From: Glebionis coronaria
Lineage: Eukaryota; Streptophyta; Magnoliopsida; Asterales; Asteraceae
DNA length: 64,000 nt
Direction of reading: 5' to 3'
NCBI GenBank assembly: GCA_025667525.1
Contig: CM046877.1
Span: forward strand, 621,820,262 to 621,884,261
This document shows, piece by piece, positions 22,969 to 36,960 of the stretch. The translations under genes were made by a program, and so were the position numbers. The notes under the pieces were generated by a model. That model saw only the letters and a program-made list of their open reading frames with translations, was not told the DNA's origin and did not search any database. The stretch's first letter is position 1; every line of letters starts with the position of its first letter.

Positions 22969-25900
22969 GCTTAAGTATTATATAACTTTGAAATATTCGA
23001 TTCAACATTTTATTCTATTTGAATGGCAAGCTATTTATTAAATTAATTATTTAGTTAAACCTCCTTAATGGTATGATTGGAGTTTAGTTTATTGGTCTTT
23101 TCACTTGGATTCACATTAAACTCGCTTTTCCTTCTTTATTTGTGTACGTATGATTGTTACTTACAATCTATTGTGCTTCGACTTCACATAATAAACATAC
23201 ATATATACAACATACCTATACAAAAGCATATAAGAGGGATTTAGTTTTTACTAATTCGATAATGTAAAGAATAGAGTGCCAAGCATAATCGTTAATACAA
23301 AAAAATAGATTTAGATTGAAATTATCATAAAACACGGGTTGCGATAAAAAGGCCATAACATGTGCTACACGACTCCGGTTCAAGACCACCACTAACCAAT
23401 TGAAAGCTTGAAACAAGGAGTACCTTTTATGTCGGAAACCCTTGGTCAAAACCGACTTAACCGGTCGAAAATGATTAAAATCGGCGAAAACGACCAAAAA
23501 TGTCGAAACCGGCAAAAATCATCCAAGCTTATGAAGAAACCGGAGAACTGATTTCCAGTACATATAGACCACATAGAATCCGCGGAAAATGTGTTTGCAT
23601 GGATTCTAGGTGGATAAAACAAACCAAAAGATTTTTTTTCTTAGTTTTAGTCGTGTTTTGCCTGGTGTAAAAGTTGGTCAGCTAGTATTTGAAGTACTTA
23701 TGTATGCACCACGCAAACAACATCTCGACGACATAACGGTCTAGATATGAGTTTGCTCTAACAACACGTCGCTCTCGTTGATCAAAACAACAATGATATT
23801 GTTTATCCTTGGGAAGCCTAAAGAGGTAAATAATAGACGAAACTAGACAACAAGTATTTGACATCTCATGTAAGAAACTCATGCTTAAGTATTATATAAC
23901 TTTGAAATATTCGATTCAACATTTTATTCTATTTGAATGGCAAGCTATTTATTAAATTAATTATTTAGTTAAACCTCCTTAATGGTATGATTGGAGTTTA
24001 GTTTATTGGTCTTTTCACTTGGATTCACATTAAACTCGCTTTTCCTTCTTTATTTGTGTACGTATGATTGTTACTTACAATCTATTGTGCTTCGACTTCA
24101 CATAATAAACATACATATATACAACATACCTATACAAAAGCATATAAGAGGGATTTAGTTTTTACTAATTCGATAATGTAAAGAATAGAGTGCCAAGCAT
24201 AATCGTTAATACAAAAAAATAGATTTAGATTGAAATTATCATAAAACACGGGTTGCGATAAAAAGGCCATAACATGTGCTACACGACTCCGGTTCAAGAC
24301 CACCACTAACCAATTGAAAGCTTGAAACAAGGAGTACCTTTTATGTCGGAAACCCTTGGTCAAAACCGACTTAACCGGTCGAAAATGATTAAAATCGGCG
24401 AAAACGACCAAAAATGTCGAAACCGGCAAAAATCATCCAAGCTTATGAAGAAACCGGAGAACTGATTTCCAGTACATATAGACCACATAGAATCCGCGGA
24501 AAATGTGTTTGCATGGATTCTAGGTGGATAAAACAAACCAAAAGATTTTTTTTCTTAGTTTTAGTCGTGTTTTGCCTGGTGTAAAAGTTGGTCAGCTAGT
24601 ATTTGAAGTACTTATGTATGCACCACGCAAACAACATCTCGACGACATAACGGTCTAGATATGAGTTTGCTCTAACAACACGTCGCTCTCGTTGATCAAA
24701 ACAACAATGATATTGTTTATCCTTGGGAAGCCTAAAGAGGTAAATAATAGACGAAACTAGACAACAAGTATTTGACATCTCATGTAAGAAACTCATGCTT
24801 AAGTATTATATAACTTTGAAATATTCGATTCAACATTTTATTCTATTTGAATGGCAAGCTATTTATTAAATTAATTATTTAGTTAAACCTCCTTAATGGT
24901 ATGATTGGAGTTTAGTTTATTGGTCTTTTCACTTGGATTCACATTAAACTCGCTTTTCCTTCTTTATTTGTGTACGTATGATTGTTACTTACAATCTATT
25001 GTGCTTCGACTTCACATAATAAACATACATATATACAACATACCTATGCAAAAGCATATAAGAGGGATTTAGTTTTTACTAATTCGATAATGTAAAGAAT
25101 AGAGTGCCAAGCATAATCGTTAATACAAAAAAATAGATTTAGATTGAAATTATCATAAAACACGGGTTGCGATAAAAAGGCCATAACATGTGCTACACGA
25201 CTCCGGTTCAAGACCACCACTAACCAATTGAAAGCTTGAAACAAGGAGTACCTTTTATGTCGGAAACCCTTGGTCAAAACCGACTTAACCGGTCGAAAAT
25301 GATTAAAATCGGCGAAAACGACCAAAAATGTCGAAACCGGCAAAAATCATCCAAGCTTATGAAGAAACCGGAGAACTGATTTCCAGTACATATAGACCAC
25401 ATAGAATCCGCGGAAAATGTGTTTGCATGGATTCTAGGTGGATAAAACAAACCAAAAGATTTTTTTTCTTAGTTTTAGTCGTGTTTTGCCTGGTGTAAAA
25501 GTTGGTCAGCTAGTATTTGAAGTACTTATGTATGCACCACGCAAACAACATCTCGACGACATAACGGTCTAGATATGAGTTTGCTCTAACAACACGTCGC
25601 TCTCGTTGATCAAAACAACAATGATATTGTTTATCCTTGGGAAGCCTAAAGAGGTAAATAATAGACGAAACTAGACAACAAGTATTTGACATCTCATGTA
25701 AGAAACTCATGCTTAAGTATTATATAACTTTGAAATATTCGATTCAACATTTTATTCTATTTGAATGGCAAGCTATTTATTAAATTAATTATTTAGTTAA
25801 ACCTCCTTAATGGTATGATTGGAGTTTAGTTTATTGGTCTTTTCACTTGGATTCACATTAAACTCGCTTTTCCTTCTTTATTTGTGTACGTATGATTGTT

Positions 25901-25999
25901 ACTTACAATCTATTGTGCTTCGACTTCACATAATAAACATACATATATACAACATACCTATACAAAAGCATATAAGAGGGATTTAGTTTTTACTAATTC
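22251..25999 (+). repeat. About 4.1 near-identical copies of one chimeric 914-bp unit
   Basis: Landmarks repeat at exactly 914 bp (22302, 23216, 24130, 25044 and 22968, 23882, 24796, 25710), and by eye only about one base differs in the run (CTATGCAAAAG near 25045). The unit is a hybrid. Its first half carries the GTACGTATGATTGTTACTTACAATC marker class and its second half the CGATAATGTAAAGAATAGAG / AACACGGG / CCGGTTC class, which elsewhere occur in separate monomers. This points to a recent crossover that made the hybrid, followed by rapid amplification. Confidence 0.9.
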
Positions 26000-28365
26000 C
26001 ATTCTGTAAATAAATAGAGTGCCAAACATAATCGCTAACACACAAAAATAGATTTAGATTGAAATTATCAGAAAACATAGGTTGCGATAAAAAGGCCATA
26101 ACATATGCTACACGACTCCGTTTCAAGACCACCACTAACCAATTGAAAGCTTGAAACAAGGAGTACGCTTTATGTCGGAAACCCTTGGTCAAAAGCGACT
26201 TAACTGGTCGAAAATGATCAAAATCGGCGAAAACGACCAAAAATGTCGAAACCGGCAAAAATCATCCAAGCTTATGAAGAAACCGGAGAACTGATTTCGA
26301 GTCCATATAGACCACATAGGATCCGGAAAAAGTGTGTTTCCACGGGTTCCAGGTGGATAAAACAAACCAAAAGATTTTTATTTCTTAGTTTTAGTCGTGT
26401 TTTGCCTGGTGTTGGTCAGCTAGTATTTGAAGTAGTTATGTATGCACCGGGAAAACAACATCTCGACGACATAACGGTCGAGATATGAGTTTGCTCTAAC
26501 AACATGTCTCTATCTTTGATCAAAACAACATTGATATTGTTTATCCTTGGGAAGCCTAAAGAGGTGAATAATATACAAAACTAGACAACAAGTATTTGAC
26601 ATCTCATGTAAGAAACTCATGCTTAAGTAATATATGACTTTGAAATATTCGATTCAACATTTTATTCTATTTGAATGGCAAACTATTTATTAAATTAATT
26701 ATTTAGTTAAACCTCCTTAATAGTATGATTGGAGTTTAGTTTATTGATCATTTCACTTGGATTCACATTAAACTCGCTTTTCCTTCTTTATTTGTGTATG
26801 TATGAGAGTTACTTAAAATCTATTGTGCTTCGACTTCACATAATAAACATACATATATACAACATACCTATACAAAAGCATATAAGAGGGATTTAGTTTT
26901 TACTAATTCGATAATGTAAAGAATAGAGTGCCAAGCATAATCGTTAATACAAAAAAATAGATTTAGATTGAAATTATCATAAAACACGGGTTGCGATAAA
27001 AAGGCCATAACATGTGCTACACGACTCCGGTTCAAGACCACCACTAACCAATTGAAAGCTTGAAACAAGGAGTACCTTTTATGTCGGAAACCCTTGGTCA
27101 ACACCGACTTAACCGGTCGAAAATGATTAAAATCGGCGAAAACGACCAAAAATGTCGAAACCGGCAAAAATCATCCAAGCTTATGAAGAAACCGGAGAAC
27201 TGATTTCCAGTACATATAGACCACATAGAATCCGCGGAAAATGTGTTTGCACGGATTCTAGGTGGATAAAACAAACCAAAAGATTTTTTTTCTTAGTTTT
27301 AGTCGTGTTTTGCCTGGTGTAAAAGTTGGTCAGCTAGTATTTGAAGTACTTATGTATGCACCACGCAAACAACATCTCGACGACATAACGGTCTAGATAT
27401 GAGTTTGCTCTAACAACACGTCGCTCTCGTTGATCAAAACAACAATGATATTGTTTATCCTTGTGAAGCCTAAAGAGGTAAATAATAGACGAAACTAGAC
27501 AACAAGTATTTGACATCTCATGTAAGAAACTCATGCTTAAGTATTATATGACTTTGAAATATTCGATTCAACATTTTATTCTATTTGAATGGCAAACTAT
27601 TTATTAAATTAATTATTTAGTTAAACCTCCTTAATAGTATGATTGGAGTTTAGTTTATTGATCTTTTCACTTGGATTCACATTAAACTCGCTTTTCCTTC
27701 TTTATTTGTGTATGTATGAGAGTTACTTAAAATCTATTTTGCTTCGACTTCACCTAATAAACATACATATATACAACATACCTATACAAAAGCATATAAG
27801 AGGGATTTAGTTTTTACTAATTCGATACTGTAAAGAAATAGAGTGCCAAGCATAATCGCTAACACAAAAAAATAGATTTAGATTGAAATTATCATAAAGC
27901 ACGGGTTGCGATAAAAAGGCCATAACATGTGCTACACGACTCCGGTTCAAGACCACCACTAACCAATTGAAAGCTTGAAACAAGGAGTACGTTTTATGTC
28001 GGAAACCCTTGGTCAAAAGCGACTTAACCGGTCGAAAATGATCAAAATCGGCGAAAACGACCAAAAATGTCGAAACCGGCAAAAATCATCCAAGCTTATG
28101 AAGAAACCGGAGAACTGATTTCCAGTACATATAGACCACATAGAATCCGGGGAAAATGTGTTTACACGGCTTCTAGGTGGATAAAACAAACCAAAAGATT
28201 TTCTTTTCTTAGTTTTAGTCGTGTTTTGCCTGGTGTAAAAGTTGGTCAGCTAGTATTTGAAGTAGTTATGTATGCACCACGCAAACAACATCTCGACGAC
28301 ATAACGGTCTAGATATGAGTTTGATCTAACAACACGTCGCTCTCTTTGATCAAAACAACAATGAT

Positions 28366-28409
28366 ATTGTTTATCCTTGGGAAGCCTATTGTTTATCCTT
28401 GGGAAGCCT
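28366..28409 (+). repeat. 22-bp tandem duplication inside a monomer (first occurrence)
   Basis: The 22-bp segment starting ATTGTTTATCC and ending GAAGCCT occurs twice in a row (28366-28387, 28388-28409). The same duplication is found at 31091-31134, 2725 bp away, or three monomers. It marks a second three-monomer duplication within block B. Confidence 0.9.
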
Positions 28410-31090
28410 AAAGAGGTAAATAATAGACGAAACTAGACAACAAGTATTTGAAATCTCATGTAAGAAACTCATGCTTAAGTATTATATAACTTTGAAATAT
28501 TCGATTCAACATTTTATTCTATTTGAATGGCAAGCTATTTATTAAATTAATTATTTAGTTAAACCTCCTTAATGGTATGATTGGAGTTTAGTTTATTGGT
28601 CTTTTGACTTGGATTCACGTTAAACTCGCTTTTCCTTCTTTATTTGTGTACGTATGATTGTTACTTACAATCTATTGTGCTTCGACTTCACATAATAAAC
28701 ATACATATATACAACATACCTATACAAAGCATATAAGAGGGATTTAGTTTTTACTAATTCCATTCTGTAAATAAATAGAGTGCCAAACATAATCGCTAAC
28801 ACACACAAATAGATTTAGATTGAAATTATCAAAAAACATAGGTTGCGATAAAAAAGGCCATAACATATGCTACACGACTCTGTTTCAAGACCACCACTAA
28901 CCAATTGAAAGCTTGAAACAAGGAGTACGCTTTATGTCGGAAACCCTTGGTCAAAAGCGACTTAACTGGTCGAAAATGATCAAAATCGGCGAAAACGACC
29001 AAAAATGTCGAAACCGACAAAAATCATCCAAGCTTATGAAGAAACCGGAGAACTGATTTCGAGTCCATATAGACCACATAGGATCCGGGAAAAGTGTGTT
29101 TCCACGGGTTCTAGGTGGATAAAACAAACCAAAAGATTTTTATTTCTTAGTTTTAGTCGTGTTTTGCCTGGTGTATAAGTTGGTCAGCTAGTATTTGAAG
29201 TAGTTATGTATGCACCGGGCAAACAACATCTCGACGACATAACGGTCGAGATATGAGTTTGCTCTAACAACATGTCTCTCTCTTTGATCAAAACAACAAT
29301 GATATTGTTTATCCTTGGGAAGCCTAAAGAGGTGAATAATATACAAAACTAGACAAAAAGTATTTGACATCTCATGTAAGAAACTCATGCTTAAGTATTA
29401 TATGACTTTGAAATATTCGATTCAACATTTTATTCTATTTGAATGGCAAACTATTTATTAAATTAATTATTTAGTTAAACCTCCTTAATAGTATGATTGG
29501 AGTTTAGTTTATTGATCTTTTCACTTGGATTCACATTAAACTCGCTTTTCCTTCTTTATTTGTGTATGTATGAGAGTTACTTAAAATCTATTGTGCTTCG
29601 ACTTCACATAATAAACATACATATATACAACATACCTATACAAAAGCATATAAGAGGGATTTAGTTTTTACTAATTCGATAATGTAAAGAATAGAGTGCC
29701 AAGCATAATCGTTAACACAAAAAAATAGATTTAGATTGAAATTATCATAAAACACGGGTTGCGATAAAAAGGCCATAACATGTGCTACACGACTCCGGTT
29801 CAAGACCACCACTAACCAATTGAAAGCTTGAAACAAGGAGTACGTTTTATGTCGGAAACCCTTGGTCAAAAGCGACTTAACCGGTCGAAATTGATTAAAA
29901 TCGGCGAAAACGACCAAAAATGTCGAAACCGGCAAAAATCATCCAAGCTTATTAAGAAACCGGAGAACTGATTTCCAGTACATATAGACCACATAGAATC
30001 CGGGGAAAATGTGTTTGCACGGATTCTAGGTGGATAAAACAAACCAAAAGATTTTTATTTCTAGTATTTGAAGTAGTTATGTATGCACCGGGCAAACAAC
30101 ATCTCGACGACATAACGGTCGAGATATGAGTTTGCTCTAACAACATGTCTCTCTCTTTGATCAAAACAACAATGATATTGTTTATCCTTGGGAAGCCTAA
30201 AGAGGTGAATAATATACAAAACTAGACAACAAGTATTTGACATCTCATGTAAGAAACTAATGCTTAAGTATTATATGACTTTGAAATATTCGATTCAACA
30301 TTTTATTCTATTTGAATGGCAAACTATTTATTAAATTAATTATTTAGTTAAACCTCCTTATTAGTATGATTGGAGTTTAGTTTATTGATCTTTTCACTTG
30401 GATTCACATTAAACTCGCTTTTCCTTCTTTATTTGTGTATGTATGAGAGTTACTTAAAATCTATTGTGCTTCGACTTCACATAATAAACATACATATATA
30501 CAACATACCTATACAAAAGCATATAAGAGGGATTTAGTTTTTACTAATTCGATAATGTAAAGAATAGAGTGCCAAGCATAATCGTTAATACAAAAAAATA
30601 GATTTAGATTGAAATTATCATAAAACACGGGTTGCGATAAAAAGGCCATAACATGTCCTACACGACTCCGGTTCAAGACCACCACTAACCAATTGAAAGC
30701 TTGAAACAAGGAGTACGTTTTATGTCGGAAACCCTTGGTCAAAACCGAATTAACCGGTCGAAAATGATTAAAATCGGCGAAAACGACCAAAAATGTCGAA
30801 ACCGGCAAAAATCATCCAAGCTTATGAAGTTGGTCAGCTAGTATTTCCAGTACATATAGACCACATAGAATCCGGGGAAAATGTGTTTGCACGGCTTCTA
30901 GGTGGATAAAACAAACCAAAAGATTTTCTTTTCTTAGTTTTAGTCGTGTTTTGCCTGGTGTAAAAGTTGGTCAGCTAGTATTTGAAGTAGTTATGTATGC
31001 ACCACGCAAACAACATCTCGACGACATAACGGTCTAGATATGAGTTTGATCTAACAACACGTCGCTCTCTTTGATCAAAACAACAATGAT

Positions 31091-31134
31091 ATTGTTTATC
31101 CTTGGGAAGCCTATTGTTTATCCTTGGGAAGCCT
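31091..31134 (+). repeat. 22-bp tandem duplication inside a monomer (second occurrence)
   Basis: Same duplication as at 28366-28409. Because such an event is unlikely twice, the two monomers descend from one duplicated ancestor, giving a three-monomer repeat of about 2.7 kb covering about 28 to 33 kb. Confidence 0.9.
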
Positions 31135-34100
31135 AAAGAGGTAAATAATAGACGAAACTAGACAACAAGTATTTGAAATCTCATGTAAGAAACTCATGCT
31201 TAAGTATTATATAACTTTGAAATATTCGATTCAACATTTTATTCTATTTGAATGGAAAGCTATTTATTAAATTAATTATTTAGTTAAACCTCCTTAAAGG
31301 TATGATTGGAGTTTAGTTTATTGGTCTTTTGACTTGGATTCACATTAAACTCGGTTTTCCTTCTTTATTTGTGTACGTATGATTGTTACTTACAATCTAT
31401 TTTGTTTCAACTTCACATAATAAACATACATATATACAACATACCTATACAAAAGCATATAAGAGGGATTTAGTTTTTACTAATTCCATTCTGTAAATAA
31501 ATAGAGTGCCAAACATAATCGCTAACACACAAAAATAGATTTAGATTGAAACTATCAAAAAACATAGGTTGCGATAAAAAAGCCATAACATATGCTACAT
31601 GACTCCGTTTCAAGACCACCATTAACCAATTGAAAGCTTGAAACAAGGAGTACGCTTTATGTCGGAAACCCTTGGTCAAAAGCGACTTAACTGGTTGAAA
31701 ATGATCAAAATCGGCGAAAACGACCAAAAATGTCGAAACCGGCAAAAATCATCCAAGCTTATGAAGAAACCGGAGAACTGATTTCGAGTCCATATAGACC
31801 ACATAGGATCCGGGAAAAGTGTGTTTCCACGGGTTCTAGGTGGATAAAACAAACCAAAAGATTTTTATTTCTTAGTTTTAGTCGTGTTTTGCCTGGTGTA
31901 AAAGTTGGTCAGCTAGTATTTGAAGTAGTTATGTATGCACCAGGCAAACAACATCTCGACGACATAACGGTCGAGATATGAGTTTTCTCTAACAACATGT
32001 CTCTCTCTTTGATCAAAACAACAATGATATTGTTTATCCTTGGGAATCCTAAAGAGGTGAATAATATACAAAACTAGACAACAAGTATTTGACATCTAAT
32101 GTAAGAAACTCATGCTTAAGTATTATATGACTTTGAAATATTCGATTCAACATTTTATTCTATTTGAATGGCAAACTATTTTATAAATTAATTATTTAGT
32201 TAAACCTCCTTAATAGTATGATTGGAGTTTAGTTTATTGATCTTTTCACTTGGATTCACATTAAACTCGCTTTTCCTTCTTTATTTGTGTATGTATGAGA
32301 GTTACTTAAAATCTATTGTGCTTCGACTTCACATAATAAACATACATATATACAACATACCTATACAAAAGCATATAAGAGGGATTTAGTTTTTACTAAT
32401 TCGATAATGTAAAGAAATAGAGTGCCAAGCATAATCGTTAACACAAAAAAATAGATTTAGATTGAAATTATCATAAAACACGGGTTGCGATAAAAAGGCC
32501 ATAACATGTGCTACACGACTCCGGTTCAAGAGCACCACTAACAAATTGAAAGATTGAAACAAGGAGTGCGTTTTATGTCAGAAACCCTTGGTCAAAAGCG
32601 ACTTAACCGGTCGAAAATGATTAAAATCGGCGAAAACGACCAAAAATGTCGAAACCGGCAAAAATCATCCGTGGAAAATGTGTTTGCACGGCTTCTAGGT
32701 GGATAAAACAAACCAAAAGATTTTCTTTTCTTAGTTTTAGTCGTGTTTTGCCTGGTGTAAAAGTTGGTCAGCTGGTATTTGAAATAGTTATGTATGCACC
32801 ACGCAAACAACATCTCAACGACATAACGGTCGAGATATGAGTTTGATCTAATAACACGTCGCTCTCTTTGATCAAAACAACAATGATATTGTTTATCCTT
32901 GGGAAGCCTAAAGAGTTAAATAATAGACGAAACTAGACAACAAGTATTTGACATCTCATGTAAGAAACTCATGCTTAAGTATTATATGACTTTGAAATAT
33001 TCGATTCAACATTTTATTCTATTTGAATGGAAAGCTATTTATTAAATTAATTATTTAGATAAACCTCCTTAATGGTATGATTGGAGTTTAGTTTATTGGT
33101 CTTTTCACTCGGATTCACATTAAACTCGCTTTTCCTTCTTTATTTGTGTACGTATGATTGTTACTTACAATCTATTGTGCTTCGACTTCACATAATAAAC
33201 ATACATATATACAACATACCTATACAAAAGCATATAAGAGGGATTTAGTTTTTACTAATTCCATACTGTAAATAAATAGAGTGCCAAACATAATCGCTAA
33301 CACACAAAAATAGATTTAGATTGAAATTATCAGAAAACATAGGTTGCGATAAAAAGGCCATAATATATGCTACACGACTCCGTTTCAAGACCACCACTAA
33401 CCAATTGAAAGCCTGAAACAAGGAGTACGTTTTATGTCGGAAACCTTGGTCAAAAGCGACTTAACCGGTCGAAAATGATAAAAATCGGCGAAAACAAACA
33501 AAAATGTCGAAACCGGCAAAAATCATCCAAGCTTATGAAGAAAGCGGAGAACTGATTTCCAGTCCATATAGACCACATAGAATCCGGGGAAAATGTGTTT
33601 GCTCGGGTTCTAGGTGGATAAAACAAACCAAAAGATTTTTGTTTCGTAGTTTTAGTCGTGTTTTGCCTGGGGTAAAAGTTGGTCAGCTAGTATTTGAAGT
33701 AGTTATGTATGCACCAGGAAAACAACATCTCGACGACATAACGGTCGAGATATGAGTTTGCTCTAACAACACGTCGCTCTCTTTGATCAAAACAACAATG
33801 ATATTGTTTATCCTTGGGAAGCCTAAAGAGGTAAATAATAGACGAAACTAGACAACAAGTATTTGACATCTCATGTAAGAAACTCATGCTTAAGTATTAT
33901 ATGACTTTGAAATATTCGATTCAACATTTTATTCTATTTGAATGGCAAGCTATTTATTTAATTAATTATTTAGATAAACCTCCTTAATGGTATGATTGGA
34001 GTTTAGTTTATTGGTCTTTTCACTCGGATTCACATTAAACTCGCTTTTCCTTCTTTATTTGTGTACGTATGATTGTTACTTACAATCTATTGTGCTTCGA

Positions 34101-36619
34101 CTTCACATAATAAACATACATATATACAACATACCTATACAAAAGCATATAAGAGGGATTTAGTTTTTATTAATTCCATATTGTAAAGAAATCGATTGCC
34201 AAACATAATCGCTAACATACAAAAATAGTTTTAAATTGAAATTACCATAAAACATGGGTTGCGATAAAAAGGCCATAACATGTGCTACACGACTCCGTTT
34301 CAAGATCACCACTAACCAATTGAAAGCTTGAAACAAGGAGTACGTTTTATGTCAGAAACCCTTGGTCAAAAGCGACTTAACCGGTCGAAAATGATCAAAA
34401 TCGGTGAAAACGACCAAAAATGTCGAAACCGGCAAAAATCATCCAAGCTTATAAAGAAACCGGAGAAATGATTTCCAGTCCATATAGACCACATAGATTC
34501 CGGGGAAAGTGTGTTTGAATGGGTTCTAGGTGGATAAAACAAACCAAAAGATTTATGTTTCTTAGTTTTAGTCGTGTTTTGCCTGGTGTAAAAGTTGGTC
34601 AGCTAGTTGTTGAAGTAGTTATGTATGCACCGGGCAAACAACATCTCGATGACATAACGATCGAGATATGAGTTTACTCTAACAACACGTCGCTCTCTTT
34701 GATCAAAACAACAATGATATCGTTTATCCTTGGGAAGCTTAAATAGGTGAATAATATACAAATCTAGACAACAAGTATTTGACATCTCATGTAAGAAAGT
34801 CATGCTTAAGTATTATATGACTTTGAAATATTCAATTCAACATTTTATTCTATTTGAATGGCAAGCTATTTATTAAATTAATTATTTAGTTAAACCTCCT
34901 TAATGGTATGATTGGAGTTTAGTTTATTGATCTTTTCACTTGGATTATCATTAAACTCGTTTTTCCTACTTTATTTGTGTATGTATGAGAGTTAATTACA
35001 ATCTATTGTGCTTCGACTTCACATAATAAACATACATATATACAACATACCTATACAAAAGCATATAAGAGGGATTTAGTTTACTAATTCCATACTGTAA
35101 AGAAATAGATTGCCAAACATAATCGCTAACATACAAAAATAGATTTAAATTGAAATTATCATAACACATGGGTTGCGATAAAAAGGCCATAACATGTGCT
35201 ACACGACTCCGTCTCAAGACCACCACTAACCAATTGAAAGCTTGAAACAAGGAGTACGTTTTATGTCGGAAACCCTTGGTCAAAAGCGAATTAACCGGTC
35301 GAAAATGATCAAAATAGGTGAAAACGACCAAAAATGTCGAAACCGGCAAAAATCATCCAAGCTTATGAAGAAACCGAAGAAATGATTTCCAGTCCATATA
35401 GACCACATAGATTCCAGGGAAAGTGTGTTTGCACGGGTTCAGGTGGATAAAACAAACCAAAAGATTAATGTTTCTTAGTTTTAGTCGTGTTTTGCCTTGT
35501 GTAAAAGTTGGTCAGCTAGTATTTGAAGTAGTTATGTATGCACCGGGCAAATAACATCTCGACGACATAACGGTCGAGATATGTGTTTGCTGTAACAACA
35601 CGTCCCTCTCTTTGATCAAAACAACAATGATATTGTTTATCCTTGGGAAGCCTAAAGAGGTGAATACTATACAAAACTACACAACAAGTATTTGACATCT
35701 CATGTAAGAAACTCATGCTTAAGTATTATATGACTTTGAAATATTCGATTCAACATTTTATTATATTTGAATGGCAAGCTATTTATTAAATTAATTATTT
35801 AGTTAAACCTCCTTAATGGTATGATTGGAGTTTAGTTTATTGATCTTTTCACTTGGATTCACATTAAACTTGCTTTTCCTTCTTTATTTGTGTATGTATG
35901 AGAGTTAATTACAATCTATTGTGCTTCGACTTCACATAATAAACATACATATATAAAACATACCTATACAAAAGCATATAAGAGGGATTTAGTTTTTACT
36001 AATTCCATACTGTAAAGAAATAGATTGCCAAACATAATCGCTAACATACAAAAATAGTTTTAAATTGAAATTATCAGAAAACATGGGTTACGATAAAAAG
36101 GCCATAACATGTGCTACACGACTCCGTTTCAAGACCACCACTAACCAATTGAAAGCTTGAAACAAGGAGTACGGATTATGTCGGAAACCCTTGGTCAAAA
36201 GCGACTTAACCGGTCGAAAATGATCAAAATTGGTGAAAACGACCAAAAATGTCGAAACCGGCAAAAATCATCCAAGCTTATAAAGAAATCAGAGAAATGA
36301 TTTCCAGTCCATATAGACCACATAGATTCCGGGGAAAGTGTGTTTGCATGGGTTCTAGGTGGATAAAACAAACCAAAAGATTTATGTTTCTTAGTTTTAG
36401 TCGTGTTTTGCTTGGTGTAAAAGTTGGTCAGCTAGTATTTGAAGTAGTTATGTATGCACCGGGCAAACAACATCTCGACGACATAACGGTCGAGATATGA
36501 GTTTGCTATAACACCACGTCGCTCTCTTTGATCAAAACAACAATGATATTGTTTATCCTTGGGAAGCCTAAAGAGGTGAATAATATACAAAACTAGACAA
36601 CAAGTATTTGACATCTCAT

Positions 36620-36635
36620 GTAAGAAACTCATGCT
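36620..36635. repeat. Target-site duplication, left copy, LINE copy 2
   Basis: GTAAGAAACTCATGCT again, identical to the target duplication of LINE copy 1, and repeated at 44260-44275 after the second poly(A) tail. Confidence 0.95.
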
Positions 36636-36960
36636 ATTTCTCTCTCACCTTTTCTCTCTCTAAAAACCCTGAAATTTTATTAAGTAATCTATCATCTAAA
36701 TTTGATCCAACCATTGGATCATTGATTTTTTTTTTGATTCTACTGTTCCTGATCTATCAATACATATAAAAATCATCCACTAAACATTTCATTTGATATT
36801 TTTTAAAAATTAGTTTATCACTGTTCTGGGTGTTTGTTACACACACTTAAAAACACACACTGTTCATCTTTACATCGTACATTAAATTCAATCATTAATT
36901 CGTCTTCCTTCACTATGATTTTGCTATTCTATCACATTTATTAACCTTTCTTTTTCTATC
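36636..36960 (+). promoter_or_regulatory. LINE copy 2 5' UTR, presumed internal promoter
   Basis: 325 bp, colinear with the copy 1 leader with a few small indels. It starts with the same pyrimidine stretch and ends TTTCTATC just before the ORF1 ATG. Confidence 0.6.

Larger units (their letters stand above)
15645..36635 (+). repeat. Satellite block B (about 23 monomers, mostly 910-916 bp)
   Basis: Continuous head-to-tail array with period mostly 910, 914 or 916 bp. Several monomers lack 6 bp (GTGTAAAAGTTGG reduced to GTGTTGG), giving the 910-bp class. Damaged monomers include one with a deletion of about 41 bp at 30060, one with a deletion of about 57 bp at 32670 and one with a templated patch at 30827-30846. 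Local subfamilies differ in linked markers, for example AACACGGG with CTCCGGTT against AACATGGG or AACATAGG with CTCCGTTT. Higher-order and recently amplified segments are listed separately. Short open frames on both strands recur but are inconsistently intact, so I do not call genes here. Confidence 0.95.

Noticed and set aside
15645..36635. Satellite as rDNA intergenic spacer repeats
   Set aside because: No 18S, 5.8S, 25S or 5S rRNA sequence is present anywhere in the window.
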